Of a stretch of 64,000 bases of DNA, positions 33,720 through 43,272 are shown in pieces. Location of the stretch: the NCBI RefSeq assembly GCF_000740775.1, contig NZ_JFGS01000001.1, forward strand, positions 186,001 through 250,000, written 5' to 3'. Origin of the DNA: Haematobacter missouriensis. GTDB lineage: Bacteria > Pseudomonadota > Alphaproteobacteria > Rhodobacterales > Rhodobacteraceae. The notes under the pieces were generated by a model. The model was not told the origin of the DNA. It was given only the letters and a program-made list of their open reading frames with translations, and searched no databases. Positions within the stretch are counted from its first letter, which is position 1. The number at the start of each line of letters is the position of its first letter. The position numbers and the translations under genes are program-made.

Positions 33720-34534
33720 GAGCGGCGGAGCTGTTACCGGATGCGGTGCGTCGTCTTGCGGCCGCTGGCGTGGCCGACCCGACTCGGGATGCCCGGCGGC
33801 TGCTGGCCTTTGCTTTGGGTGTGTCGCAGGAAAGGCTCATACTTCACCTTCACGATCCCGTAGAAGATACTGGTATTACGAAGTTCAACGCGGCAATAGA
33901 TGAGCGCGCCAGGCGCCGCCCTCTATCGCAGATCATTGGAGAGCGGCTGTTTTGGGGAAGGAGTTTTCAAGTAACTCGTGACGTGCTGGATCCACGGCCC
34001 GAAACGGAAACGTTGGTGGAGTGTGCTCTCGCGGAGCCGTTCGATACGGTGCTGGATCTTGGAACAGGATCTGGTGCGATCTTGCTGACCCTGCTCGCGG
34101 AGCGGCCAGAGGCGATGGGGATGGGCGTAGATGTCAGTCCCGCGGCGCTTGCAGTGGCACGCAACAACGCCTCGCGGCTGGGTCTCCTTGCAGAATTCAT
34201 ACTGTCGGACTGGTTTTCCGACGTCGGCGCTCAGTTTGATCTTATCGTCTCCAACCCGCCCTATATCACGGCAGCTGAAATGCCGGCACTTGACCCGGAG
34301 GTGCGTGACTGGGAGCCGCATCTGGCGCTTACGCCCGGTGGAGATGGACTAGACGCCTATCGCCGGATCGCCCGGGGGGCCTCCGCGCATCTGAAGTTGG
34401 GCGGGCGTGTCATGGTGGAAATCGGCCCGACACAGGGCAGGGATGTCACCCAGCTTTTTCGTGATGAGGGGTTTCAATCGGTAGATATCGCCCCAGATAT
34501 GGATGGAAGGGACCGGGTCGTGAGGGCTCGGTGA
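33716..34534 (+). CDS. prmC: Release-factor glutamine methyltransferase
   Basis: 272-residue SAM-dependent enzyme that methylates the glutamine of the GGQ motif of RF1 and RF2. The N-terminal helical domain (about 1-80) precedes a Rossmann methyltransferase with [15 protein letters not shown] (about 112-126) and the substrate motif SNPPYI (about 178-183). Start is GTG, overlapping the prfA stop. Confidence 0.95.
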   Translation: MRAAELLPDAVRRLAAAGVADPTRDARRLLAFALGVSQERLILHLHDPVEDTGITKFNAAIDERARRRPLSQIIGERLFWGRSFQVTRDVLDPRPETETLVECALAEPFDTVLDLGTGSGAILLTLLAERPEAMGMGVDVSPAALAVARNNASRLGLLAEFILSDWFSDVGAQFDLIVSNPPYITAAEMPALDPEVRDWEPHLALTPGGDGLDAYRRIARGASAHLKLGGRVMVEIGPTQGRDVTQLFRDEGFQSVDIAPDMDGRDRVVRAR

Positions 34535-34765
34535 CCCAATAAGGTGAAAATGCGCCATTCTTGGGTAGCAGGCAGCAGAAAGTTGCACTGAAGCCTAGAA
34601 TTCACTTGTTTTGTCGAAGTCACCGTGCTTATTCGGCCCTGCGCAGAGGAAACCCGTTTCGAGGTTGACCGGCGCGGATTAGCCAAGAGCACGGACCGGG
34701 ATCTTGCGGCGCGGCGCTGCCGCGGTTCTGACGGACCCCAGATCAAAGCTGGAAAAACAGTACAC

Positions 34766-35563
34766 ATGAGATCATCCAAGTCACGTTCGCGTTCGAAGTC
34801 GAACCGCCCGCGCACGATGGGAAATATCGTGAACCGGGTCTTCGACAGCTCCGGGCCTGAGGGAAAGGTTCGGGGCACGCCCCAGCAGATTATTGAAAAA
34901 TACCTTATCCTTGCGCGCGATGCCCAACTGTCGAACGACAGGGTTGCAGCGGAAGCTTTTCTGCAGCATGCCGAGCACTATACCCGCATGCTGGGAGAAG
35001 CGCAGCGCGAGCTTCAGCGGGAAGCCGATGCCCGCCGGGAATATCAGGAAAGCAACGGCCACCATAACCAGCAAGGCAACAACCAGCAGGGCAATGGCGG
35101 GAACCGCGACGGTCAGCGTGACTATCGCGATCAGGGGCAGCAGCCCCGCCGCCACCGCGAGGATGACGGTCGCTCACAGGAACAGCCCGCTTTTTATACC
35201 CCCTCGCAGCGGCCTGCGACGGAATCCTCCGCCGATGTGATCGAACTGGATGGCGATGGGGACAGCGGTCTCGTTGTGACACCGGAGATGCAGGCACCTG
35301 TTGCCCCGCGGCCGGAGCCGACCGCCGAACAAGAGGTGGCTCCCGCAGCGGCACCGCGTCCCGATGTCAATCCGGTGGAGGCTGTACAGGCGGCTTCCGA
35401 AGCGGAGCCTGCGGCGGAGGCTGTGGAAGCCCGTCCGCGCCGCACGCGCACGCCTAAGGCCATGCCGCCGCCGGAAGAAGGGGGAGAGGTCAAGCCGCGC
35501 CCGCGCCGCCGTTCTCCCGCTCGGAAGAAGTCAGAAAACAGTGAGGCGCCTGCCGCCGAATGA
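34766..35563 (+). CDS. DUF4167 domain protein with long low-complexity tail
   Basis: 265-residue basic protein. The conserved DUF4167 part is residues about 15-85 (NRPRTMGNIVNRVFDSSGPEGKVRGTPQQIIEKYLILARDAQ...HAEHYTRML). It follows a very basic N-terminus (RSSKSRSRSKS) and is followed by an Asn/Gln/Arg-rich stretch and a Pro/Ala/Glu-rich tail ending RPRRRSPARKK. The composition suggests an RNA- or DNA-binding, partly disordered protein; function unknown, family common in alphaproteobacteria. The ATG at 34766 starts the basic region; a longer upstream frame is not conserved-looking. Confidence 0.8.
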   Translation: MRSSKSRSRSKSNRPRTMGNIVNRVFDSSGPEGKVRGTPQQIIEKYLILARDAQLSNDRVAAEAFLQHAEHYTRMLGEAQRELQREADARREYQESNGHHNQQGNNQQGNGGNRDGQRDYRDQGQQPRRHREDDGRSQEQPAFYTPSQRPATESSADVIELDGDGDSGLVVTPEMQAPVAPRPEPTAEQEVAPAAAPRPDVNPVEAVQAASEAEPAAEAVEARPRRTRTPKAMPPPEEGGEVKPRPRRRSPARKKSENSEAPAAE

Positions 35564-35583
35564 CAGCGCAGGTTCTTTGTGAA

Positions 35584-35625
35584 TCAAGCAGAAAGCCGGG
35601 CAATGACGCCCGGCTTTTTGCTTGA
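35584..35625. terminator. Bidirectional intrinsic terminator
   Basis: An 18-bp stem with a single G-T pair and a 6-nt loop (core AGCCGGGC/GCCCGGCT, 35594-35601 with 35608-35615). A-rich on the left arm and T-rich on the right arm, so it works as a terminator in both directions. Lies between the convergent DUF4167 and rsmA stop codons. Confidence 0.9.
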
Positions 35626-35631
35626 AGCCTC

Positions 35632-36468
35632 TCAGCCGAAAGTCCGGGAAAGGGCGCAGAACTGTTCCAGAGAGAGCTGCTCCGCCCGTTCGGTGGGTTT
35701 GATGCCGACGGAGAGCAGACGATCCTCGATATCCGGCGCGAGCCCCTTGAGGCTGGAGCGCAGCATCTTCCGCCGCTGGTTGAAGGCCGCAGCAACAACT
35801 CGCGACAAAATGACGGGATCGGCCGGGTAGGCGGGCTCGGCCCGCGCGACGAGATGCACGACGGAGGAATGGACTTTGGGCGGCGGGGTGAAGGCGTCGG
35901 GCGGCAGGGTCATGACGATCCGTGCCTCCGTTCGCCATTGGGCAAGCAGGGCCAGGCGCCCATAGGCAGAGCTGCCGGGCTTGGCCACGATCCGCTCGGC
36001 CACCTCCTTCTGGAACATCAGCGTCAGGCTTTGCCAGAACGGCGGCCATTGCGGCGGCGTGAGCCAGCGGACCAGCAGTTCCGTGCCCACGTTATAGGGC
36101 AGGTTGGCGACGATGCGGATGGGCGGGGTCAGGCGTCCCGTCAGGTCCACCGTGAGCGCATCCCCCTCCACGATGTCCAGCCGGCCGGGGTAGTGCGCCG
36201 CGATTTCCTCCAGCGCAGGAATACAGCGGGGATCCTTTTCGATGGAGAGCACGTGCCGCGCCCCTTCCGCCAGCAAACCACGCGTCAGCCCGCCGGGGCC
36301 GGGGCCGACTTCCAGCACATCCGCTCCGGTCAGATCGCCAGCAGAGCGCGCGATTTTCGCCGTCAGATTGAGGTCGAGCAGGAAGTTCTGGCCGAGCTGC
36401 TTGCGCGCCGACAGGCCGTATTCCGCGATCACCTCGCGGAGCGGCGGCAGGCCGTCGATCGCGCTCAC
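35632..36468 (-). CDS. rsmA: 16S rRNA (A1518/A1519) dimethyltransferase
   Basis: 278-residue KsgA/RsmA enzyme that dimethylates two adenines near the 3' end of 16S rRNA. Motifs: QNFLLDLNL (about 28-36), SAM loop [16 protein letters not shown] (about 51-66), and the catalytic NLPYNVGT (about 118-125). Its start overlaps the pdxA stop by 4 nt. Confidence 0.96.
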   Translation of the reverse strand: MSAIDGLPPLREVIAEYGLSARKQLGQNFLLDLNLTAKIARSAGDLTGADVLEVGPGPGGLTRGLLAEGARHVLSIEKDPRCIPALEEIAAHYPGRLDIVEGDALTVDLTGRLTPPIRIVANLPYNVGTELLVRWLTPPQWPPFWQSLTLMFQKEVAERIVAKPGSSAYGRLALLAQWRTEARIVMTLPPDAFTPPPKVHSSVVHLVARAEPAYPADPVILSRVVAAAFNQRRKMLRSSLKGLAPDIEDRLLSVGIKPTERAEQLSLEQFCALSRTFG

Positions 36469-37448
36469 GTCCGGCGGGTCCGGGAAAGTTCCGCAGCCAT
36501 TTCCAGTGCCGCTATGAGGCTGGCGGGGTCCGCTACGCCCTTGCCCGCGATGTCGAAGGCGGTGCCGTGGTCTGGCGAGGTGCGGATGAAGGGCAGGCCA
36601 AGCGTCACATTCACACCATGGGCGAAGTCGATCGTCTTGATCGGGATCAGCGCCTGATCGTGATACATGCAGATCGCGGCGTCATATTTCGCCCGCGCCG
36701 CGGGGTGGAACATCGTATCCCCCGCAAGTGGCCCGGCGAGCGAGTAGCCCTCGCTGCGGAAACTCTCGATCACCGGAAGGATTGTTTCGATCTCCTCCCG
36801 CCCCATGGCACCCCCCTCGCCGGCATGGGGGTTCAACCCGGCGATGGCGATGCGGGGGGCGCCGATGCCGAAGTCCTGGCGGAGTGCGTTGTGGGTGATC
36901 TGGATCGTCTCCGTCAGCAGGCGCCGCGTGAGTTGCTGCGGAACCTCGGCCAGCGGAATGTGGATCGTCGCGGGCACCACGCGCAGATCGGGGCAGGCGA
37001 GCATCATCACCACTCGGCTTACACCCGCAAGATGCGCAAGATATTCAGTGTGTCCCGGAAAGGCGAAACCCGCCCCGTCCTGTAATGCCTTCTTGCTGAT
37101 AGGCGCGGTGCAGACCGCCCCAGCCTCTCCCGCCTGAACGAGTTGCACGGCGCGGGAAATGACATCGATCACACTGCGCGCATTGCGCGGGTCGGGGTTG
37201 CCGGGAATGGCCGGACCGTCGAACGGATGCGGCAGGACGGGCAGCCCATGCATCGCCGCGCGCTCGGCCTCCCGCGGATGGCCGATCTCTCGCACGGGCG
37301 TCCCCTTCGGCAGATGCGAGGGGTCGCCGATCAGAAAGAAGGGCAGGCGGCTGCCGATCTCCTCCCAGGCGCGGGCGGCGATTTCCGGGCCGATGCCCGC
37401 AGGCTCGCCACAGGTCAGAGCGATGGGGGGTATGTCAAAGCTGCTCAT
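36465..37448 (-). CDS. pdxA: 4-hydroxythreonine-4-phosphate dehydrogenase
   Basis: 327-residue enzyme of pyridoxal-phosphate synthesis, oxidising 4-phosphohydroxy-L-threonine. Family stretches: [13 protein letters not shown] (about 10-22), [26 protein letters not shown] (about 214-228) and [15 protein letters not shown] (zinc/substrate region, about 264-278). ATG 37448 overlaps the surA stop; the frame extends upstream into surA antisense-free coding sequence and is not used. Confidence 0.95.
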   Translation of the reverse strand: MSSFDIPPIALTCGEPAGIGPEIAARAWEEIGSRLPFFLIGDPSHLPKGTPVREIGHPREAERAAMHGLPVLPHPFDGPAIPGNPDPRNARSVIDVISRAVQLVQAGEAGAVCTAPISKKALQDGAGFAFPGHTEYLAHLAGVSRVVMMLACPDLRVVPATIHIPLAEVPQQLTRRLLTETIQITHNALRQDFGIGAPRIAIAGLNPHAGEGGAMGREEIETILPVIESFRSEGYSLAGPLAGDTMFHPAARAKYDAAICMYHDQALIPIKTIDFAHGVNVTLGLPFIRTSPDHGTAFDIAGKGVADPASLIAALEMAAELSRTRRT

Positions 37449-38656
37449 TGGCCACGGATGATCGCGTTGGCGCGAAGTTCCGCAAGGTAGTTGTCCGCGA
37501 GCTTGCCGGCCCGCTGGTTCAGCAATTGCGTGCGGATCTGATCGCGATTGGGCGGCTCGGCCTGTGTCAGCGTACGGCTGCACAGCATCAGCACCCGCAG
37601 CGAATCGCCTTGAACGAGGCTCGTTGACATCTCGTTCTGATCGAGGCGCGCAAGCTCCATCGCGACATCGGCGGGGAGCTGGCCAGAACTTGCGCTGTGA
37701 CGCTGCACGGCGGCCGGAGCGCCCCGGAGTGCCGCATAAAGATCGTCGCAGCTATCGACACGGCCGCGAAGCTTCGCGGCTTCCTCCACTGTTTCCGGTG
37801 CACGCCCATTCGCCAGAAGCACTTCGGCATAGTCGAGCGTGGTGGCTGCGGGCGCAGGACGAGGCGTGTCCCGGCGTTCACGAAGGAAGAAGATGGCGAT
37901 GGCATTCGGCACCTGCACCTCGCGCGACATCTGCCCGGGCCGCATGCCGTCCAGAACTTCACGGATCTGTGGGGGCATGTTCGCCTCCCTGATCCACTCG
38001 AGTCTTCCGCCCTGCTCGCGCGATTGGGAGGCGGAGAAACGGCTCGCCGCTTCAGCGAAATCATTGCTGTTATGCACGTTCTCTCGGATCAGGTCCGCAA
38101 TCTGGCGGCTTTGTTCCGTATAGGGCGCGACGGTGGGAAGGATGATCTCCGACAGAAGGATTTCCCGCTCCGGCCGGATGGATTCCACCTGCATGGCGCG
38201 ATCTATATCGGCCTCGCTGACGGTGACGCGCCCCGCGAACCGCACCCGCACCACTTCACGCCAGATCAGTCCGGCGCGCACGAATTCCCGGAAGGTCTCC
38301 TCCGATACCCCCACGCCCGCGAGCCGCTGGGTGAGTTGCTCAACGGTCAACTGCCCGCGCTCGGCAAATTCCCGCATGCCCGTGCGAAGCTGGTCGTCGG
38401 TGACGCTGACTTTCTGGATCTTGCCCGCGATGAGGTAGAGCCGATCATCGATCAGCGCCTCCATCGCCTGCTTCTCTGTCAGACCGCCCGCGCCGAGCTG
38501 CTGCATGAACAGCATCCGTTGCCGGAGTTCGAATTCAGTGATCGCGGCGCCGTTCACATAGGCGCGCGCGGTAAACAGCCCCTGCGCCACGGCGGGAGCG
38601 GGGGACATGGCGCCGAAGGTCAGGGCCAAAGCGGTAGCAAGCGGGATGAGGCGCAT
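37445..38656 (-). CDS. surA: Periplasmic peptidyl-prolyl isomerase/chaperone SurA
   Basis: 403-residue outer-membrane-protein chaperone. A Sec signal peptide (MRLIPLATALALTFGAMSPAPAVAQ, cleavage about residue 25) precedes the SurA N-terminal domain (about 30-165) and a parvulin-like domain (about 180-280: REILLSEIILPTV, ENVHNSNDFAEAASRFS, GGRLEWIREANMPPQ). The second parvulin domain is shortened compared with E. coli. It lies downstream of lptD, whose product it helps fold, and overlaps pdxA. Confidence 0.9.
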   Translation of the reverse strand: MRLIPLATALALTFGAMSPAPAVAQGLFTARAYVNGAAITEFELRQRMLFMQQLGAGGLTEKQAMEALIDDRLYLIAGKIQKVSVTDDQLRTGMREFAERGQLTVEQLTQRLAGVGVSEETFREFVRAGLIWREVVRVRFAGRVTVSEADIDRAMQVESIRPEREILLSEIILPTVAPYTEQSRQIADLIRENVHNSNDFAEAASRFSASQSREQGGRLEWIREANMPPQIREVLDGMRPGQMSREVQVPNAIAIFFLRERRDTPRPAPAATTLDYAEVLLANGRAPETVEEAAKLRGRVDSCDDLYAALRGAPAAVQRHSASSGQLPADVAMELARLDQNEMSTSLVQGDSLRVLMLCSRTLTQAEPPNRDQIRTQLLNQRAGKLADNYLAELRANAIIRGQ

Positions 38657-38711
38657 CGGTCGTCCGTTCTGCTCTTCCTCGCCGCGCGGGCGCGGCCGGT
38701 TCTCGCGCCGT

Positions 38712-40877
38712 TCAGCCGGCGCAGGTTCTTGTCACGGGCGGCCGTCGTCCGCCATTGCCGAAGCCCAGAAGCTCCACCGACAGATCCACCCGGGTGCTGG
38801 TCTCATCGCTGAGCGAACTTGTCAGACGGTGGGAGACTTCCAGATCCACCTGAACGCATTCATTGCGATAAACCACTCCGAGCGCTGCGCGTGCCGCCCT
38901 GTGCTCCGAGAAGTCATAACGCCATTCCGAGGTCCCGGTCCAGCGGTCGTTGAAATCATACTGGGCATCCCATGCCCAAACGGAGCGAGAAGTTTCGCGC
39001 ATTTCCCGCTGATCCGCATCCAGCCAGACAAAACTTGTCGCCAGATTCATCGGTCCCCGGTCATAGCCCAGACGGAACTCATTCTTGGAAAAGTCCAGCA
39101 ATCCTTCGAACAGAGAGCGGTTGACGAAGCTGATCCCGTTGCCCCAGTCGAGGCGGACGGAGGTCAGCCAGTCCGATCCTTTACCATCGAGGCCGCTCGC
39201 CGGGCTGAACTGCTCCTCATCGCCGCTCCAGCGGAACACACGTCCGGCGGTGATGCCGAGCGTCCAGCCCGCCGGGTCGATACGGGTCCATGTGGCGCCC
39301 AGATTTGCCCGCCAACCTTCCTCATAGGCGTCCTCTCCCGGGAATCGGTCGAGGGAGAACAGGTTGGCTTCGTCGAACTCGACGAGCAGGCTGTCCTCGT
39401 TCAGCGGGCTGCGACGGCCGTCCGGGCTCCAGACGACCTGAGCCACGGGTGTCAGCACCTCACTGCCGCCGCCCGCGGTGCTGCGAACGAAGGGCCAACT
39501 CAGCTTGGTGCCGAAGGTGGGGACGACGCGGGTGAACTCGGGGTCGGTTTCGGGTGTGTTGCTGAACCAGAAAGCATCGGCCCGCAAATTGCCCGTTGCA
39601 GTGACAATGAGACCGGGAGTCGTGACCCAGTCGCGCTGCCAGTTGCCGTAAAGGCTGAAGCGCCGCATGTCGCGACCGTCTGCCACCCCATCGCCGTTCA
39701 GGTCATAAAGCGAATCCGATCGGTTGTGATAGGTCATCACCTGTGCACCGAAGGTCGCGATGCCGCCGGCCTCGGGCATGGGCATCCGCCGCTCCCAAGT
39801 TCCGTCCAGCATGAGATTGGGCAGATCGGAGTTATCCTCCGCCTCGTTGAGAGACCGGTAATGCAGTGCCTCAAGGCTGATGAGTTCATCCCGGCGCGCC
39901 CGATAGACCTGAACGGTGGATTCGAGCCGGTCCTTGTCGTCCACTTCGTAATCGTTGAGGAAATTGGGGTCACTGATCGAATAGACGTCGAACTTCATCG
40001 TGAACTGCGCGGGGAATGCAACCTGACCCTCTCCCCGCAGAAAGTGGCGGAGCGAGGGGCCGTGATCGAGATCGTCGGTAGCTACCGCACCCGTCCATTC
40101 CATCCAGCCGCCATTCAATGCCTGACGATAGGTGTTTTCGACCATGACAGCCCCGTCCGTGGTCACGAGCGGAGCGATTTTGATGTCGGCATGGTCGCCG
40201 AGCGGCAGGAAGTATGGCACCTGCATGCCATAGCCAAGATCGCTTTGATGAAAGAATTTCAACGGTAGCAGGCCGGGAGCGCGGTCAACGCTCGGATCCG
40301 GCATCCGCAGGCTTGGCAGATACATCACTGGAACGCCCATGATGCGGAAGGTGGCGTCCTTGAAATACATCAGCCGGGTTTCCTGATCGTGCAGCACCTC
40401 CGCCGACCGGATTTCCCACAACGGCACCTGCCGCCCGCCCGGACAGACCTGGCAGGAGGAGGCCACGACGCGGGTCATCTTGGTATAACGCCCGCCGGTT
40501 CGCGCGATTTCGTTCGCGGCGATCTGCATCTGCTGATCGAGCACGATCCGCGCGCTCTTCAGCACGCCGCGTGTGAGGTCGGAGGACAGCTCCGCACTGG
40601 AGGCGAGGGCTATCTGATCGGGCCCCTCAACCAGCGTCATCGGCCCTTCGATCGTCACTTCGTCCTGGTTGCGATCGTACAGGATACGCCGGGCTTTCAA
40701 GGTGACCCCTTGCCAGAGCACCTCCACATTGCCCTCAGCCAGAAGCCTGTTATCGGACAGGATGCGCACATCGTCGGCAACGAGCGTCGCAAGTCCGTCC
40801 TCTGCGCTGGCCGGAGAAGCGAGCGCCGTGGTGAGAGCAAGCGCCAGAAGGCGGGTGAGGGCGGGACGCGACTTCAT
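38712..40877 (-). CDS. lptD: LPS assembly outer-membrane protein LptD
   Basis: 721-residue outer-membrane translocon for lipopolysaccharide. A signal peptide (1-26, ending PASA|ED) is followed by an OstA/LptA-like beta-jellyroll (about 28-130: ADDVRILSDNRLLAEGNVEVLWQGVTLKARRI) and the C-terminal barrel with alternating aromatic strands. Cysteines in SSCQVCPGG (about 140) and at the C-terminus (VTRTCAG) could form the disulfides LptD needs. Its ATG overlaps the lptG stop by 4 nt. Confidence 0.92.
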   Translation of the reverse strand: MKSRPALTRLLALALTTALASPASAEDGLATLVADDVRILSDNRLLAEGNVEVLWQGVTLKARRILYDRNQDEVTIEGPMTLVEGPDQIALASSAELSSDLTRGVLKSARIVLDQQMQIAANEIARTGGRYTKMTRVVASSCQVCPGGRQVPLWEIRSAEVLHDQETRLMYFKDATFRIMGVPVMYLPSLRMPDPSVDRAPGLLPLKFFHQSDLGYGMQVPYFLPLGDHADIKIAPLVTTDGAVMVENTYRQALNGGWMEWTGAVATDDLDHGPSLRHFLRGEGQVAFPAQFTMKFDVYSISDPNFLNDYEVDDKDRLESTVQVYRARRDELISLEALHYRSLNEAEDNSDLPNLMLDGTWERRMPMPEAGGIATFGAQVMTYHNRSDSLYDLNGDGVADGRDMRRFSLYGNWQRDWVTTPGLIVTATGNLRADAFWFSNTPETDPEFTRVVPTFGTKLSWPFVRSTAGGGSEVLTPVAQVVWSPDGRRSPLNEDSLLVEFDEANLFSLDRFPGEDAYEEGWRANLGATWTRIDPAGWTLGITAGRVFRWSGDEEQFSPASGLDGKGSDWLTSVRLDWGNGISFVNRSLFEGLLDFSKNEFRLGYDRGPMNLATSFVWLDADQREMRETSRSVWAWDAQYDFNDRWTGTSEWRYDFSEHRAARAALGVVYRNECVQVDLEVSHRLTSSLSDETSTRVDLSVELLGFGNGGRRPPVTRTCAG

Positions 40878-41953
40878 CCGTCCTCCATGTGAAGCAGAAG
40901 CCCTGCCGAAAAGAGCAGCCCCGCGATGGGCGGGCCCCAGGCCGCGAGCAGGACGGGAATCTGGCCGTTGTTGCCGAGTATCTGCGCGAAATTCCGCAGG
41001 AAGAACAGGGCGAAACCTAACAGGACGGCGATAAGCACCTTTACCCCCGTTCTACCGGCGCGCGCGGGCTGCATTGTGAAACCCGCCGCGATCTGGATCA
41101 TCGCGACGATCAGGAACGGTGTCGCCAGCTCCATATGGAATAGCACCTTATGACTGCGCGACGAAAAGCCAGCCCGCTCCAGCCTTCGGATCTGCTCCGG
41201 GAGTTGCCAGAAGGAGATCATGCCGGGCGCCTCGAAACTGTTGCGGATCTCCTGCTGAGTCAGGTTGGTGTTGAGGGTCAGCGTCTCATGCCGCTCCGCA
41301 TCCTTTTCGGGATTCGGGGCGTCCATCGGCCAATCCTTCACGCCGGTAAGCTCCCAGGCCCCGCGGCCCAGCACCGCGTGCGTGGCCTCCACGCGCCGAA
41401 CAGGCGTTCCTTCGGTATCCAGTCCGATGAAGATGGCGTTGAACAGCTCCGTCCCTTCCGGAGTGGCGCGTTCGGCGCGGATCACCCATTGCCCCGCCCG
41501 ATCCCCCTGACGAAGCCAGATCGCCTCTCCACTGACGGAGACGATGTTATCCCCCCCACCCTCAGCGGAGGCATCGGCCTTGCGGCTGGTGGCCGAAGCA
41601 ATGGGGTTGAGCACCGTCACTGCCAGCATCCCGACGATAAGACCCCCGATCAGCGCCGGTGACAGAGCCTCGAAAACCCAGACTCCCACGGCCCGGATCA
41701 CCACGAGTTCGCTCGTTCTGGCAAGCGCAAGGAACAGCGCGATCGCGCCCAGCAGCACCACCAGCGGGAGAATTTCATAAACCCCCTGCGGGCTGTGCAG
41801 GAATGCGATCCAGGCAGCATCCGACAGCCCGTCATTGGCCCCGCGCCGGACCTGCTCCACCAGATCGATGAGGAACATGACGCCGAAGAACACCAGAAAA
41901 GTCCCCGCAACGGTCAGCAGGAATTTCCGCCCAAGATAGAGCCAGAGCGTCAT
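40874..41953 (-). CDS. lptG: LPS export permease LptG
   Basis: 359-residue inner-membrane permease of the LptB2FG exporter. Three N-terminal helices (about 10-115; LTVAGTFLVFFGVMFLIDLVEQ first), a periplasmic jellyroll domain (about 125-265) and three C-terminal helices (LLFHMELATPFLIVAMIQIAAGF and following) fit the LptF/G topology. ATG 41953 overlaps the lptF stop by 4 nt. Distinguished from LptF by order and N-terminal sequence. Confidence 0.93.
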   Translation of the reverse strand: MTLWLYLGRKFLLTVAGTFLVFFGVMFLIDLVEQVRRGANDGLSDAAWIAFLHSPQGVYEILPLVVLLGAIALFLALARTSELVVIRAVGVWVFEALSPALIGGLIVGMLAVTVLNPIASATSRKADASAEGGGDNIVSVSGEAIWLRQGDRAGQWVIRAERATPEGTELFNAIFIGLDTEGTPVRRVEATHAVLGRGAWELTGVKDWPMDAPNPEKDAERHETLTLNTNLTQQEIRNSFEAPGMISFWQLPEQIRRLERAGFSSRSHKVLFHMELATPFLIVAMIQIAAGFTMQPARAGRTGVKVLIAVLLGFALFFLRNFAQILGNNGQIPVLLAAWGPPIAGLLFSAGLLLHMEDG

Positions 41954-43086
41954 GCTGCTGCCTCGCTGCGTTTGGGATGTGGTTTGACACGGCGGGACCG
42001 CCCCGCCCACGCCAGCATCGCAACCGAAATCAGCGCGCCGATGACAGGGGCGGCATAATAGGCGGGCCAGTAGGACGCCTTCCTGAGCGCGAGATTGGTG
42101 AAGGCGTTATCCAGAAACTGCACGAGCACCAGCATGAGAATCGCACCGAGCACCTGTCTCCACAGGCCGAACCTGCTGAAGGCGCCGAGCAGCAGAGTGG
42201 CGAAACCGATCATCGCTGCCACGGGTGCGAGGAACGGCGCGGAGAGCCGGCTCTGGAGTTCGCGGAACGGTGCCGCGGGATCGGGATTGCGCAGATTGGC
42301 GATCACCCCTGCCGTGGGATTGATGAGCATCGACGTCGGCAGGCTGCGGACATCGGTATAAATGCGCCTGTCTTCCTGCATCAGCGCGCCGATGTCATAA
42401 GTGAAGTCGTCGAATCGCATGACGGACAGCCGCTGGGTACGACCCTCGCGCGCCTGGGCCATGCCGTCGAGCATGATGAGCAGCGGCCCTTGTGGGCCGC
42501 GGGCGAACAGCGCACGCTTGGCCGTGTAGAATGTCAGTTCGTCAGGTTGCCGGTTGTCAGACAGGAACACGTCGCGCAGCTCTCCGGTGGAGGAGATATC
42601 GCGGATATAGAAGGTGATCCCGTCGGAAGGATGCAGGAACTGCCCCTCCGTCAGGAACCGGGCCGAGACGCTCTCCGAGATCTCGGTGCTGCGCTCGGAG
42701 AAGCGTTCCCGGCTCGCAGGCACGAGGTAATGCGCGAGGACGGACAGGATGGCCGCAACGATCAGTCCGAAGATCAGCACCGGCCGCGCAAGGCGGAAGG
42801 GAGAAAAACCTGTAGCCTGCATGACGACCAGTTCACTCTCGGAGGCAAGCCGGTTGGTCACGAAAACCGTGGCCGCAAAGGCGGAGAGCGGCAGGACGAT
42901 TCGGATGACGTTCGGAAGGCTCAGCGCCGAGAGTTCAAAGAACACCAGCGCTGTCTGACCCGATCCTATGATCTGATCGAACAGCGAAACCGCCCGGTTC
43001 ACCCAATAGACGGCGACCAGAATGAGAGAGAAGAAGCCGAACACCGCCAGAAGCTGCGACAGCATGTATCTGTCGAATCTGGGCAC
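41950..43086 (-). CDS. lptF: LPS export permease LptF
   Basis: 378-residue partner permease. The N-terminal PRFDRYMLSQLLAVFGFFSLILVAVYWVNRAVSLFDQ is typical LptF, and the start is therefore taken as GTG 43086 rather than the in-frame ATG at 43065. Six membrane helices flank a periplasmic domain (about 130-270). First gene of the leftward lptF-lptG-lptD-surA-pdxA-rsmA run, in which nearly all neighbours overlap by 4 nt; divergent from pepA. Confidence 0.93.
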   Translation of the reverse strand: MPRFDRYMLSQLLAVFGFFSLILVAVYWVNRAVSLFDQIIGSGQTALVFFELSALSLPNVIRIVLPLSAFAATVFVTNRLASESELVVMQATGFSPFRLARPVLIFGLIVAAILSVLAHYLVPASRERFSERSTEISESVSARFLTEGQFLHPSDGITFYIRDISSTGELRDVFLSDNRQPDELTFYTAKRALFARGPQGPLLIMLDGMAQAREGRTQRLSVMRFDDFTYDIGALMQEDRRIYTDVRSLPTSMLINPTAGVIANLRNPDPAAPFRELQSRLSAPFLAPVAAMIGFATLLLGAFSRFGLWRQVLGAILMLVLVQFLDNAFTNLALRKASYWPAYYAAPVIGALISVAMLAWAGRSRRVKPHPKRSEAAA

Positions 43087-43272
43087 GCGGGGAGGATCCT
43101 TCTCTGCTCGCCGCTCTGCTCGGCGGGTGTGGGGCGACGCTAGCTGAAAACAGAGGGACGGAAAACTGCTATCTGGCCATTCCGGGGCGCGGGCACTAGC
43201 CTCGCGCGGACCGTTGCCGTCCTGCGTCGCTTTTTGTGCGCCGGATCGGCCAGTTTCAGACCGGAGACCGCC

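Noticed and set aside
38607-40268. 553-residue plus-strand open frame
   Set aside because: Antisense to lptD, which has a signal peptide, jellyroll and barrel strands; shadow frame.
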